In this document: piece after piece, positions 1 through 12,303 of the stretch | Numbering within the stretch: position 1 is the first letter of the stretch | How the letters are laid out: every line of letters starts with the position of its first letter | Assembly: GCA_009602735.1 (NCBI GenBank) | Contig: WELA01013825.1 | Coordinates: 219,590 to 283,589 of the forward strand | Direction: 5' to 3' | DNA from: Mesotaenium endlicherianum | Lineage: Eukaryota; Streptophyta; Zygnematophyceae; Zygnematales; Mesotaeniaceae | DNA length: 64,000 bases | The notes under the pieces: model-generated | Told to the model about the DNA's origin: nothing | Databases searched by the model: none | Seen by the model: the letters and a program-made list of their open reading frames with translations, nothing else | Program-made: the position numbers and the translations under genes

Positions 1-3000
1 TAGGCGCACAGGGGGCTTCCGCACGATCGCGCAGCAGCACGGGCGGCTGCTGGGGCCCGGCAACACGCTGACGCACCCCCTGCTCGCGCGCCCGCCCCTG
101 GACTCTTCCTTCCCGGCAGATGCGGCGCAGGCGGCAGCGGCGGGCGGCGTCCCCAACACTATCACGACCATGTTTGGGCGGGAGCTCGCGGGCTCGGACG
201 CGCAGGACTACATGCGGGGCGTCTCCGAGGCCGCGCACCTCATGATGTACGACAACCCGGTGCTGGCGGAGCAATTCATGGACAACTTCTGGGAGCGGAG
301 CGCCGGCAGGATGGCCCCGCAGCTGCTCGACTATGCGGGGGATCCAATGGCTCTGCCATGGCAGAACGCGCGCGGCGAGCTGCGGCCGAGTGTGTGGACG
401 GATGATGGCTTGCCTCAGCAGGGGGCTTACGCCGCGTCTCTGGCCCAGGCCATTGAAGGGGAATTTGTGCAGCGCCTGAGAGAGGCCGCGCCCCCCGCCC
501 CAGCCGAGCCCGCGCAAGGTGATGAGGGCAGAGCTGTCGGCGCATACGCTGAAGACGCTCCTGCTGCAGATGCGGAGGTGGAGGCGACGGGGCCTGCAGG
601 AGGACAGCCCGCCGATAGACAAGGCCACGGCCTGGGAGGTGACAGAAGCAGTGCAGGCCAACCTGAAGCAATGGGGCATGCGCCTGCTGCTGCCGCTGCC
701 CCAGCAGAAGCTGGGTCAGGTGTTGCTGCTGCAACCGCTGCGGCAGGAGGAAGAGAAGCTGAGGTTGGGTTATCGACTGCAGGAGTGGACAGTGGCATTG
801 ATGTTCAGATGCAAGAAGGACAGAGGGAGCAGGAGAGTGCGGAGGCTCCTCCGGCCCGAGACACGGAAGCGGTAAGCCAGGGTAGCAGCGGCAGTGGAGC
901 GACAGCTGGCGAGAGCCTCCGCAGCTTGGAGGTGGAGATAGGGAGCGCTGACGGACACGACGACGGGGACAGGGACAGAGGAGCAGGTGGCGGGGTAGCA
1001 GATCGTGCAATCGCACCTGCCCCGGTCCAGGTGCGCGTGGATGTAGCCATGGCCTCTGCGGAAGCCCTCGGGGCTGGTGCTGCTCAGCAAGGGGAAGCTG
1101 CTGCAGGGGAGACTGCTCGAGGCAGCGACAGGGATGAGGAGATGGGCTCTGTGGCGCCCGCTGGAGCCAGCGGGGGAGACGAGCAGGTGGGCGTTGCGGG
1201 CGAGGGTGCCACTGCTGGCGGGCCTCAGGGGGGTGAGCAAGCAGGACGTGGAGACAGCCGAGACCCTGGTGGTGGTGGCACAGGCGCAGGCGCACGAGAC
1301 GCGGCAGCAGGCGGTGCAACAGCGATAGCAGCGGCGCCTGCCTCTGAGGCTCACGGAGCGCCGGAGATCGACCCGGCATTCTTGGAGGCTCTGCCGGAAG
1401 ACCTGCGGGCAGAGGTCCTGGCCTCGCAGCAGGTGCAGGCGGCGCGCGCTGCCGGCTCTGCGCCCGCAGCCTCCGAGGAGCTTGGGGAGCTCGACCCCGA
1501 GTTCCTGGCTGCGCTGCCGCCCGACATCCAGGCCGAAGTGCTCGCGCAGCAGCGCGCGCAGCGACTCCTGGCCCGCGCAGTGGAGGGCCAGCCCGTAGAC
1601 ATGGACAGCGCGTCCATCATCGCCACCTTCCCTGCAGAGCTGCGCGAGGAGGTACGCCTCGCCGCGCCCCTTGCTGCTCTCTCTTGTTCTTAGCGTATCC
1701 TATGCGCGCATGCCCTTCTTTGTGCCCTGACATTATTTTTGAAAGTCTACTTTTTGTATCCTTTAGTAGACCAGCAAGTGATGTATGCTGAATATGTTCC
1801 AGCCTTCTGCGGCTGGCGAGACCACTAGACAATCTCAAGCTTTTTGTCATGTCTCCTGTTGTGCATCTTGACCCCACCTCCTCCCGCCTGCAAAGGGTGC
1901 CCCCGCTAACTTCGTGGAAGCTGCTGGGGATGGTCACAGGTCCTGCTGACGTCGTCAGAGGCAGTCCTTGCAGCGCTGCCACCGGCTCTCCTGGCGGAAG
2001 CCCAGCTGCTGCGCGAGAGGGCCATGACCCGCTACCAGAACCGTGGCGGTGGCCTCTATGTGGGCGGCGCGCAGCGCCTCCCAGGTCAGCACAGGCGCAT
2101 GGGCGTGCTCACGGGGGGGGCTGCAGGGATAGCTGGCGATAGAGGCGGCATAGCTGCTGCCACGAGGAGAGAGCGCGTTGCAGCGGCGCTTGGGTATGTC
2201 CCCGGGGCGGGAGCCGCTGCTGCCGCTGCAGGCCTATCTGGAGCAGCCACGGCTGTTCTCGCCAAGAAGGGGGAGGCTGAGGGAGAGCCTCTGGTGGACC
2301 CCGCTGGCCTGAAAGGACTCGTGCGCCTACTGCGCATAGTCCAGGTATGTGTGGCATGCATTGGGCCCCCTGCGCTGGATGGAGACGGGATGTGTCAGAC
2401 TGATGGGCCTGCAAGGAGTTTGGAGCTCTGTTTGCAGGCTGGGCTTTGTGGGAGTGGATATGCACTTGGGGTTTGCCGTTTTGTGAGAAGCGTCTGGACC
2501 TGTGGCAGGTGATGCTGACACAATATGTATTCGTACTGCCGAAGCTCTTTGCAAGGAGGAAAACTACACTCTATGCTGATGCCACAGCCTTTATAATTGT
2601 GTACTTTGTGGACTTTATATGAGTTGGTTGGGCCAAGGCCCGCGCGGGGGAGGGCCGGGGGGGGGGGTAAGCAGTAGGCCGTCCCAAGGAGCACAATTTC
2701 TGTAAGGTTGTAAATCAGCAGGGCCAATCACATTCCAACTCGTGGCAGATGGTATGGGGCAGCAGGCCAGTAAATACTTGCTGGGTGTCAGTGACGATAC
2801 AAGAGGGTTAGAGCATTGGCACTTTCTCAATGTACGGTTGTGCCCCTATCTGAGCTAGGCGTGTGGCAAGTGATGCTTACATACCATGTATTCGTACTAC
2901 TGAAGCCACTGCAGGGAAGACAACTCAGATTAATGCTGATGCCACAGCCGTTATGATTCTATGTGTGCTCAAGTACGCAATATAGAAGGTTATTGTTGGG

Positions 3001-6000
3001 GGGGGGGGGACAAATTTGAGGCCATGCGAGGCCTCCTGTACGTATAAAGGCCTTTCAATGTTGTTGATTGAATGAGGTCAGGACTCAGTACTCTGCAGTA
3101 TGTGGCAATGACAAAGTTATAATTTGTTGAAGCCAGGGGGAAGAGACCAGCTGGTGGCACGTGATGCGTGATACACATGTATTCGTACTACCGAACTTGT
3201 TGTTAAGTGGACAAATCAATCTATCGCTGATGCCACAGCTCTCTCAGATTTTATACTTCCTTTTTGAGTAAGACTCACTGCAAGCGTTAGCCTGCGTGGC
3301 CTGTTCTTGGAGTGTCCTGGCAGCTCAGAGGGTTCTGTCAGTAGCCTGGGGTCGTCCAGCGGCAGCTAATGGCCGCACTGCACGCCATATCATTGCCCGG
3401 CTGAGCTGTAGAAGTTGATGATGGATCACCCCTTTTTTTTGGTCGCTTGTGTGTGTGTGTGTGTGTGTGTGTGTGACGACAGCCGCTGAGCAAAGGCCTG
3501 CTGGGACGGGTGTTCCTCCACCTGAGTGCCCACAGTGCCACCAGGACCACCATCCTCCAGCTACTGCTCGGCATCCTCCGCCTAGGGGTGGAAAGCCCCC
3601 CCCCAGACGCCCTCTCTGTGGACGGAGCACCTCCTTCCCGCATGTACGGGTGTTGGAACCTCGCCTACGCCCGCCCCCAGGCCTCGAACAGTACGTTCTC
3701 ACTGCGCCGCATAAGCCATGCCCATGTATCAACGTTGCCTCAGCTATAATTGTGACTTGTGCTAAATGAGGCTTAACACAAACTGTGGGCCTGTGGGACG
3801 GACCCATAGAAGAAGTAATGTTCGCCCCAGACCGCCCGCCCCTCTTCAGCCCCACTACGTTCCGAGCTTGCTGCTGTGTTGTGATGTTGACTGACCGTCG
3901 GTTGGTTGACCAACTGTTATGTGCGACAGGCATCCCGCCTGTGGTGCTGCGACGGGTCCTGGAGACACTCACGTACCTATCGCGCAACCACCCCAGCATC
4001 TCGCGCTTCTTCCTGCGCCCGCGCCCAATGGCACTGGCGCTGGAGGAGGGGGGCACCCCTGCGCCCGTCGATGCAAGCAAGGACAAGGGCAAGGCAAAGA
4101 TGGTGGTGGAGGAAGCGCCGTCTCCTGCTGCAGCCTCTGCTGAAGACAAGCAGGGGCAACGCAAAGAGGAGCCCATTGTGCTGCTCTTCAAGCTGCTGAG
4201 CACGAACCTGTTTGCCCGCAGCAGTGCTCACTTGGAGCAGGTGAGTCAGCCCCGTCGTGCCTCCAGCTTCTGCTGGCTCCTCGTAGATGCACTCTGGAGG
4301 AAGCTGAGAGCTCAGGACTCCCCGTTGTGACAATCTGGTGACATACCCGGGATATAGCGGTGGGGACGGAAGAAACTACACGCACTGAAGAGCCTGATTG
4401 TGTGTTTCCAGGTCCTTCATTTGCAGTTGCTAGCCTACCTGTGATGACTCTGTATGGACACTGTTCCGCAGCTACCTCCTGTCATTTCATCCGTGGCGGG
4501 TCCACGGGCACCTGCGTGGTGCCATATTGTCAAACCGGAGGTCAACTGTGTCTTTTCGTTGGGGCTGGCTCAGGTGCTGAATCTGGTGGAGGTGATTCTG
4601 AGGGGCATCGGCTCCGAGTACCTCGCCAAGCGTGCCCAAGACAAGGCCAAAGCAGCAGCAGCTGCGGCGCAGGTGGAGGCTGATGCCACTCCTCTGCAGA
4701 CTGCTGGCGATGTTGCTGGAGAGGCTGCTGTAGTCGGAGCTGATGCTGGAGCTGGTGCCGGAATCGGAGCAGGGTCAGGAGCAGCAGGTGCCGCTGCGCC
4801 CGCAGCTGAGGGGCCCGGGCCTGCCCCTGGAAGCGCGCCGCAGCTCATGGGAGAAGGCAGCCCTAGCCGGGCAGCGTCGGAGGGCGGGTCTCAGCCGATG
4901 GCTGAGGGCAGCAGAGGCGAGAGCGACGCGCACGGCCCTTCAGCCTCCTCTTCTTTAGTGGGCGCTCCTGCGGCTGCGTCTGATACCACCTCAGCACGCG
5001 AACAGCAGTTTGGCCAGGGCGCCGTATCCTCCTCGGAGGCCACTGCAATGCATGAGGGAAGCCAAGATGACCCTGGGGCCGGAGCTGAGGCTGAGGCCAG
5101 GTCTGGAGCTGGACCAGGCAGCAGTGCTGCGGGCCCCAGCACCACGCCCACTGGCGAGGCAGAAGAGGAAGAAGAGGAACCGAGCGGCAGCGGGGAAGGG
5201 CCCCATGTCTCCATCCGAGTGCTGGCAGCTCTGCCTCGAGAGGACCTTGGCATCCTCTGCAAGCTCCTGTGCCAGGACGGGTGCGTACCAGCAGCAGCAG
5301 CGTCTTCCATCAGTGCTTGCTCCTCTTCCTACCTCTGGCTATCTGGTCACCGGAGGGCTCCTTCCCGCGGGTTCTTCTAATACTGCCATGCACGGTGAGA
5401 CGGGGCTCATCGTCACTCACGTCGGATGTGACTAACATTGGAAAGGGCTGTGCTTCTTGGGGTCCTGTCTGGGGGTTGGGGGTTGGGGGGTTTGGTGAAT
5501 GTTTGGGCGACGGCAGGCTATCGGAGAACGTGTACACGCGGCTGGCAACGATTATCAGGCTCCTGGCGGACTCTGTACCGTCCCACAAGCGATTCTTCAT
5601 GGAGGAGCTGGCCAGCTCCGCCCGGCAGCTAGGCAGCCCTGCCAGCCGTGAGCTGGAGGAGCTGGGTGTAAGCGAATCCAGATCGATGGGATCGACCGCC
5701 CCCCCCTCCAATGCAGGAGCGGCAATCCTGCGCATCCTGCAGAGCCTCAGCTCCATCTTCGTCCCCGCATCTAAACCACCTCTGGTGGGGTCCTGCTCTT
5801 CCGCCTCTCTCAACCCTATGCATGACTTTGGTGTGTGTTGGCTGTGTGTCTCTTCTGTGTAGCTTGCTATTGGTTCTGATGAGAGGAGAGAGGACAGCCG
5901 TGCCTGGGCACCTGCCCTTCTTGAGCCTGCCTAGTATGTTCTGGCAAAGTGTGTCTCTGCAGTGCGTTTTGCATGTGTGCCATAGTTCTTCCGGGTTTTG

Positions 6001-9000
6001 AAAGGGTCTGGAAGCCCCTGAAAGCCTGTGGAAAAAGCGACCTGTGGCAGTAGTCTCCTGTGTCACGATCGTGCCATGGTCGAGGAGACTGGGGGTGCAA
6101 TGAGACTCTCGGAACTGAAGGAAGTGCGCTAGGCGTGTCATCTGGTGCGGCAGGACAAGGAGGAGGAGGCGCTGGAGAAAGAGCGCGAGGAGCTGGAGGG
6201 CAAGGCGAAGCCGCACGAGGACGAGGTGGCCCTGCTAGCCGTGGCGCAGGACCTCAACGCGGCCCTCCAGCCTCTGTGGCAGAGCCTCAGCGAGGCCAGC
6301 TCCAAGTTTGAGGTGGAGCTGACCAGCTCCACGGCCCCGGCTGCCACCTCCAATGCGGCATCCGTGGGCGGCAGAGGGACAGTTGGCACCGCGCCGTCGC
6401 TCCCCCCGGGCACACTGAGGCTTCTTCCGTTCATCGAAGCCTTCTTTGTGCTGTGCGACAAAATGCGAGGCAGTCAGCCCGAGCCTGATGTGGCCGCTGC
6501 TGGCGCCGAAGACGCCATGTTCCGGTACGCCCCCTGTTCCCACCCTCCCTTCTTCTCTCCTTCCTGCTGCCTTTTTCAACCACAAAACAAATGTATGTTC
6601 TGTTGCTGCAGTCTTGTGTATATGTAGCAAGCAGGATGGCAGCTCGTGGCTGGGTGGAAGCACCTGTGGTCTCCATTCCTTGTCCTTGCATTCCTCCTCA
6701 CGGGCACTATGTTTGTTACGTGCCTGCTGTGATATCTGTGACAGGGGTGCCGTCAGAAGGCCCATCGCAGCAGCCGCAGCAGCAGCAGCTGCGTCTGCAT
6801 CTGCGTCCGCGTCCGCGTCTGCGAGCGCGGGGCCCACGAGCCCAAGCCCGCATCCGGCGTCGCCCGGCCGCGTGTTGCAGCGCAGCAACACCTCTTTCTC
6901 GGAGAAGGGGGGGGGCATGACGCTGTACCGCTTCGCCGAGAAGCACCGCAAGCTGATCAATGCGTTCGTGCGCCAGACGCCGAGCCTCCTCGAGTCCTCG
7001 TGCGCGCTCCTCCTGCGCTCGCCCAAGCTGCTCGACTTTGACAACAAGCGCACGTACTTCCGCAGCCGCATGCGCCAGCAGCACGACCAGCCCCACTACG
7101 GCTCCTTACGAGTCGCCGTGCGGCGCGCCTACGTGCTTGAAGACTCCTACAACCAGGTGCGGGCCGGGCCGGAGCAGCTGTACCTACCCTCTCTAAGACA
7201 ATATGCTGCTTCTTTGCCACATCGTGCGGTAGCTTGTGTTTGTGTGGATCAACTTCTACAAGGAGCTTACTAATCTACCTGTCTCCCTCCTTGTTTTTGT
7301 TTTTGTTGGACTCCTATAACCATGTGCACCTCTGTGTACGCTACAGCTGCCTGCAGTGGTGTGCCCTGAGCAGTAGGGACTGTGAAAGAATGACCTCACC
7401 ACTGACGTCAGGTGGGGGACGACGGGGGGGGGTATGCTGCAGCTGCGAATGAGGACTCCCGAAGAGCTCAAGGGGCGCCTCACTGTGCACTTCCAGGGCG
7501 AGGAGGGCATCGACGCCGGCGGCCTCACGCGCGAGTGGTACCAGCTGCTGTCGCGCGTTGTTTTTGACAAGGGGGCTCTGCTGTTCACTACAGTCGGCAA
7601 CGACGTGACCTACCAGCCCAACCCCAACTCCGTGCTGCAGACGGAGCATCTCTCCTACTTCAAGTTTGTGGGCCGAGTGGTGAGTCCAGTCGGCCTGCCT
7701 CTCCACTGCTCCTTTCTCTTTGTCGCCCCGTCTTCCCTCTGGATCACCACTTTGTCGTGAGAGGAGCCTCTCTGCAGAGTGGCACACACACGCAAAGGAC
7801 GCGTTATGATCCAATCACTCGGTTTGTTCGGGCTTGCCAAACGCTTGTCGTGGAACCAGGCGATTGACATGTGCCCTACAAGAGCAGGTTTGGTAACTGG
7901 GGAGTGCTTGCTGTGGCAGCTTGGAGGGCTCTGTGCTGAGAGAGGGTGCTGGTGGTGATGGGCAGGTGGCCAAGGCGCTGTACGACAGCCAGCTGCTGGA
8001 CGTGCACTTCACGCGCTCCTTCTACAAGCACATTCTGGGCTCCAAAGTCACCTACCACGACATCGAGGCCATTGACCCCGATTACTACAAGAACCTCAAG
8101 TGGATGCTGGAGGTACGTGCGCCCCTGCGCCTCAGTGCGTGTGGGTGTGTGTGTGTGTGCACGCCCTCGGGAGAGCTTGTGCTTGACCTGTGTTCTTTTG
8201 CCATGCTCTGCTCCAGCTGTAGCTGGGCCTGACACCTTTCAGAGGGCGAATAAGGGATAGTCCTGGTGCTGAGGTATCGTCTCCTTGTCACTCTCTGTGC
8301 TGAGCAGAATGACATCAGCGATATCCTGGACCTCACTTTCAGCATGGATGCAGATGAGGAGAAGACAATCCTCTATGGGAAGGAAGAGGTAAGCCTCCTC
8401 CTCCTTCCCCCCTCCTGGTGCTTCCAGCAATTCATTACAACTTTTTAAAAATAAGCTGGAACGTGCGGCGAGCTAGTGCCTTTTCAGTTCCGTGTCTTGC
8501 CATCCACGTAAGTGGAGTCCAGGCAGATGGGGTCAGTAAGGAGGCTACAGCAAAGGAATGGGGCCACTAACAACATGGCCATGTACCGTCACACGGAGCC
8601 CCGGGCCTCTGTAGTCCCGCCGTCCTTCGGCGCATGCGCTTTTGGCTATCCATCCCACAATTTTTGATATCTGAGCACTTGCAGTCCTGGCAAAGAGGTA
8701 GTCAAGAATAATATACCTTGCAGTTGTTGAATATGTAAACATACCACTGCTGTCGCCGGACATACACATTAGATGGACGTTCTGAACGAGGCTGGGCTCT
8801 TCCTGGGCCCTTCTCAGGCTGGGAGAGAGTGTGTCGTCAGCACTGCCAGCACTGCTGTACGCAGTAATGAGCTGGTTCTGCTGCCTTGGGCGAGGAGAGA
8901 AGCCCATGCGCCTGCTGCTGCTCCTTGCTCCTGCTGCTGCTGCTGCTGCAGGCGACAGACTACGAGCTGATGCCAGGCGGGCGCAACGTGCGCGTGACGG

Positions 9001-10559
9001 AGGAGAACAAGCACGAGTATGTCAACCTGGTGGCCGAGTACCGCATGACTGTGGCCATCCGCCCGCAGATCAACGCCTTCCTGGAGGGCTTCACGGAGCT
9101 CATCCCGCGCGACCTCGTCTCCATCTTCAACGACAAGGAGCTCGAGCTCGTCATCTCCGGCCTCCCGGAGATCGACAGTAAGCCGCCCAAACCCCGCGCC
9201 CGAGATGGAGAAGACGCCTAGCAGGGCTGGCCGCCGCATGCATCTTAGTGCGTGCATGTGCATCTTGTGCATGTTGCATGCGCATGTGCCTGCAAGTGTG
9301 TGAGTGTGTGTGTGTGTGTGTGTATGTGCGTGTGGGCGTGCCATTTTCATGTATTCATCCGTGTGCGTGCACTCTTACCATCATTCATTTCTGTTGCTCT
9401 CTGGGGGAAGGCTTGCTGGGCTTGCATTTGTTAATTGAAAGTTTCTGCTTCTGGAGGGGCCCTATCTTTCTCCTGTGGCTTCTTGTGGCTTGTGGCGTTT
9501 CCCCTGGTCTTCAGCTGCAAGGGCGCCGTGCGTGTCCGTGCGGCCCTTCTTAAAGTCTGCATGGGTTTGCGGTACTTGCTGTGCGAAAGGTAAGAATGCA
9601 CTGCTCTGCCAAACAAAATTATCAAAAAGAAACTGGATTTGTGGGTGGACCTTGGGGGCTGGGCTGGGTTGGGCTGACAGTTGACGACCTGAGGCAGAAC
9701 ACGGAGTATATAGGATACACGCATGCATCACCCGTCGTGCACCGCTTCTGGGAGGTCGTGAATGCCATGACGGAGGAGGACAAGGCTGGCCTGCTTCAGT
9801 TCATCACGGGCACGTCCAAGGTACACGCACTCTCATGCAACTTTCTTTCCAGTGAGGGCTTGCAGCAGCAGCAGCAGCTCCAGCTGTTGTGGGCTGTCCT
9901 GCTTTGTCCAAGCGTGGGGCCGCCGTGGTAGGGCTGATCCTCAGATGGGCCTTGGCAAGCTTATTGCAGGAGCTCGCTATCGCTTTGCTGCAGCCTGTTG
10001 TGTGACAAGGGGAAGGCTGCACACATGTAGAGACGCACGGGCCCTTGGCTGATCTCGCTTGCAGCATGTTTAGAGCGTGCTTGATGTTCGTTTTCTCATG
10101 TGGCAGGTGCCTCTGGAGGGGTTCAAGGCCTTGCAAGGCATCTCCGGGCCCCAGCGCTTTCAGATTCACAAGGCGTACGGTGCTCCACACCGCCTTCCCT
10201 CCGCACATACGTGGTGCGTTTGTTGCTCCTTGCTCTTATCGTGTACTTCGGCTATTGCAGGGATGGTCGTGCTTGTGCATCAACATTAGGAATCAGGGCT
10301 CCTGAAGGGTTGAGCACCGTGATCCTCCACAATCTTGGAACATTTTTAGCTTATTAGGAGTGGTTGGCAATGCTCCTTTGGCTGATAAGGTTGTTATGCT
10401 TCTCATATATCGTGTCAAAGCTAATACTTATGTGCCTTTGCTATGGTGGAGTGCAGCTTCAATCAATTGGATCTCCCGGACTACGCAACCAAAGAACAAC
10501 TTCAAGAACGCTTGTTATTAGCTATACACGAGGGTAGTGAAGGGTTTGGGTTTGGTTGA
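1..10559 (+). CDS. UPL1: HECT-type E3 ubiquitin ligase, UPL1/UPL2 (HUWE1) family, 3' half of gene
   Basis: The protein transfers ubiquitin from an E2 to substrates through a HECT thioester. Exons that I could place by homology, GT-AG ends and phase are <2-1651, 1940-2344, 3483-3690, 3930-4240, 4574-5280, 5517-5784, 6154-6524, 6745-7156, 7443-7679, 7966-8112, 8308-8388, 8952-9177, 9681-9820, 10107-10213 and 10457-10559. They add up to 1,790 codons and a TGA, with no phase conflict; the gene starts upstream of the window. Visible residues ~455-565 carry UBM-type motifs ([38 protein letters not shown]). Residues ~1425-1790 are the HECT domain, with [35 protein letters not shown] and SFSMDADEE-like blocks, the catalytic Cys in HTCFNQLDLP (residue 1757) and the usual C-terminal EGFGFG. 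Residues ~100-450 and much of 4574-5280 are Ala/Gly/Glu-rich linkers. The order and sequence match Arabidopsis UPL1/UPL2 as I remember them. The last exon is clearly more AT-rich than the rest. Confidence 0.95.
2500..2587 (+). ncRNA. C/D-box snoRNA candidate, copy 1, in a UPL1-like intron
   Basis: An 88-nt unit lies inside the intron 2345-3482. A perfect 8-bp terminal stem (CTGTGGCA at 2500-2507 with TGCCACAG at 2580-2587) brackets a C box GTGATGC (2509-2515; consensus RUGAUGA) and a D box CTGA (2576-2579). An internal D'-like CCGA is at 2539-2542. The bases just before it, TGTATTCGTACTG (2526-2538), are the exact complement of CAGUACGAAUACA, a segment I remember from the 25S/28S rRNA of plants and animals. 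That suggests a 2'-O-methylation guide. The rRNA match is from memory and the RNA has not been shown to be expressed. Confidence 0.72.
2862..2946 (+). ncRNA. C/D-box snoRNA candidate, copy 2, in the same intron
   Basis: This unit is a diverged paralogue of the candidate at 2500. TGTGGCA (2862-2868) pairs with TGCCACA (2940-2946). The C box GTGATGC is at 2870-2876 and the D box CTGA at 2936-2939, with a canonical D' CTGA at 2900-2903. The block ATGTATTCGTACT (2886-2898) before D' is identical to copy 1, while the segment that would act as guide before the D box has diverged. Conservation of the stem, boxes and one guide, against change elsewhere, is what a snoRNA family shows. Confidence 0.72.
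3154..3236 (+). ncRNA. C/D-box snoRNA candidate, copy 3, in the same intron
   Basis: This is the third paralogue. GTGGCA (3154-3159) pairs with TGCCAC (3231-3236). The C box GTGATGC is at 3161-3167, the D box CTGA at 3227-3230 and a D'-like CCGA at 3191-3194. ATGTATTCGTACT (3177-3189) is again unchanged. The three units are about 360 and 290 bases apart, which looks like local duplication inside one host intron. Confidence 0.7.
3449..3475 (+). repeat. (GT)n microsatellite next to a 3' splice site
   Basis: A pure run of about 13 GT units ends eight bases before the start of the exon at 3483. It lies where a pyrimidine tract would normally be. Confidence 0.95.
9305..9322 (+). repeat. (GT)n microsatellite in a UPL1-like intron
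   Basis: A short GT run lies in a wider GT/GC-rich stretch (about 9240-9345) of the intron 9178-9680. Confidence 0.9.
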
Positions 10560-10922
10560 TGGCAACTTTTGACAACAAACCCTTGCTGTTGCTTCACGTT
10601 GAATGAGGGGGGCAATGCTCTCGCTGCCAGATTTCTGCTTTGGCTCTATTTCCCCTGTGCACATAGTGTATTATGTATAACTAAATGCCGTACTCTTGAT
10701 GATGCCTGTGATGATACATTAGTGGTGAAACTTGATTGAAGAATTTGAACCACGTTGTGCTTATCTGCGAGTACTTGTTCAAAGAACTCAAGTCAGAGGA
10801 TGGCTCACGCTTAAACACAGAAGTCTTTTGATGCACAAATTAAGTCAATGGACAATTCTTTCGACGGACAATCTAAGTCAATATGTTGTTGTAGATAGTT
10901 GATCTAAGTGTTGTAAGACCTG
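10560..10922. other. 3' UTR and start of AT-rich intergenic DNA
   Basis: This follows the ligase stop codon. I see no ORF of note, no TGTAA polyadenylation signal of the Chlamydomonas kind close to the stop, and no repeat shared with the rest of the window. Confidence 0.5.
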
Positions 10923-12054
10923 TGTCATGATTTTTTGAAGTCGAGGCACCAGATTGAGCTACACGTGTGTGAACGATCAACCTCGAAAGACTATATCCTA
11001 TTTGACTATGCATTCATATGTTGACCTTTTTTAAATTTTCAAGTCATGAAAGTGTAAAGCGTCGAGTCACCTTCCAAATGGTATTGGTTTTGCGTTATTT
11101 GGTCAAGTATTGAGCGAAACACCTAGTTCGCGCCACATGTCGGCCGCTAACAGAATTTAAAAGAAGGCTAACTTTTGACTCAATGTGCCCAAGGGATCCG
11201 TTTTTTTCTTTTTTGTGACCACAAAGGCCTCTAGTTTGGAGCGCTCAAATCCGCGAACTCCCTAGAACACATTATCCTCGAATTTCATTTAAATATGCAT
11301 CATAAATACTATAATTTGGTAGCTACATCACGTATTGCTGGAGGAAGCTTCCTCAAGATCCAGATCCACTGTTGAGGCACAATCTAGGTAGCATTGATTG
11401 AGGTAAGCTCAACCAATGAGGAGCTCTTGGCATGTCCCTAGCATCTTGTTTTGATTGGTTTGAGTTATGCTTAACCTATAGGAGTGCTAATACATTCCTT
11501 TCACACATTTGTGGACATAGGAGAGGCCTCCTAGAGTGACATCATGCATTGAACGCCTAATCCGTCCGGTTCAGGACAGGAGTTCATAGTTCTAGAGATG
11601 TCCTTAGTGAGACATCATTTATGGCAAGTTGTAAGTGACAGGGTTATCAGTAAAAGTTGACACTTTTACTTCTTGTGTCTTCAAGAACATTAGTCTCTCC
11701 TGTGAAGAGCAAGCCAGCCGTTCCTAGGATGGTTGGTTATTGGTCACTTGAAGAACTTCACAAGTGGTGAGCAAAGTCATAGCCTAAACCCTCGCATGGG
11801 ATTACTCTACAAAGATCACACTATTTGTTTTTAATGATCTTTTAGGCTATACTTCATTTGTTGTTTTCTTGTTAATTTTTAGTCTTGAGGTGGTCGATCT
11901 GAATAATACACACTGCACATTAAAACAATCCAAACTTGACTCCCTATTTGGCTATAAGGTCATATGTATCATAGACTTCAGTGCAAGAAAGAGTGCTTAC
12001 CTGATGTCTACTGCTTATGCCGATGATGCACGCTCGATCTCTTGACGCACGACA
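10923..12054 (+). mobile_element. Solo LTR 1 of an unnamed LTR retrotransposon family
   Basis: An ~1.13 kb unit begins TGTCATGATTT and ends CGCACGACA, so its ends are inverted (TGTCRTG). It is flanked by CCTG on both sides (10919-10922 and 12055-12058), a likely 4-bp target duplication. Two related units follow in the same orientation. No internal retrotransposon coding is next to it, so it reads as an old solo LTR. The family is not identifiable. Confidence 0.65.
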
Positions 12055-12303
12055 CCTGCTTTAATGACATTTTTGGAGTGTTAATAGCGCTTGCGCAATT
12101 TAAATGAAGTTTCTACAACCACTTCGATGTTAAGAAACCTTGTCTAAGTATAAGCATGAGCATGTCTTTCTTGGGTCACGCTCACCACAAGCTGCTGTCG
12201 TGTTATAGCTCCATGCTATGGCCCAGCAGATAGGCCATGGCTAGTCATGGCACATGCTCCAATCAATTCAGTTCCGCGGAGGCGTCTCCACCTTAGTTGT
12301 TGG

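Noticed and set aside
276-1379. Long open frames on the minus strand over the first ligase exon
   Set aside because: They are by-products of GC-rich, low-complexity coding on the plus strand. The plus-strand frame matches UPL1/UPL2.
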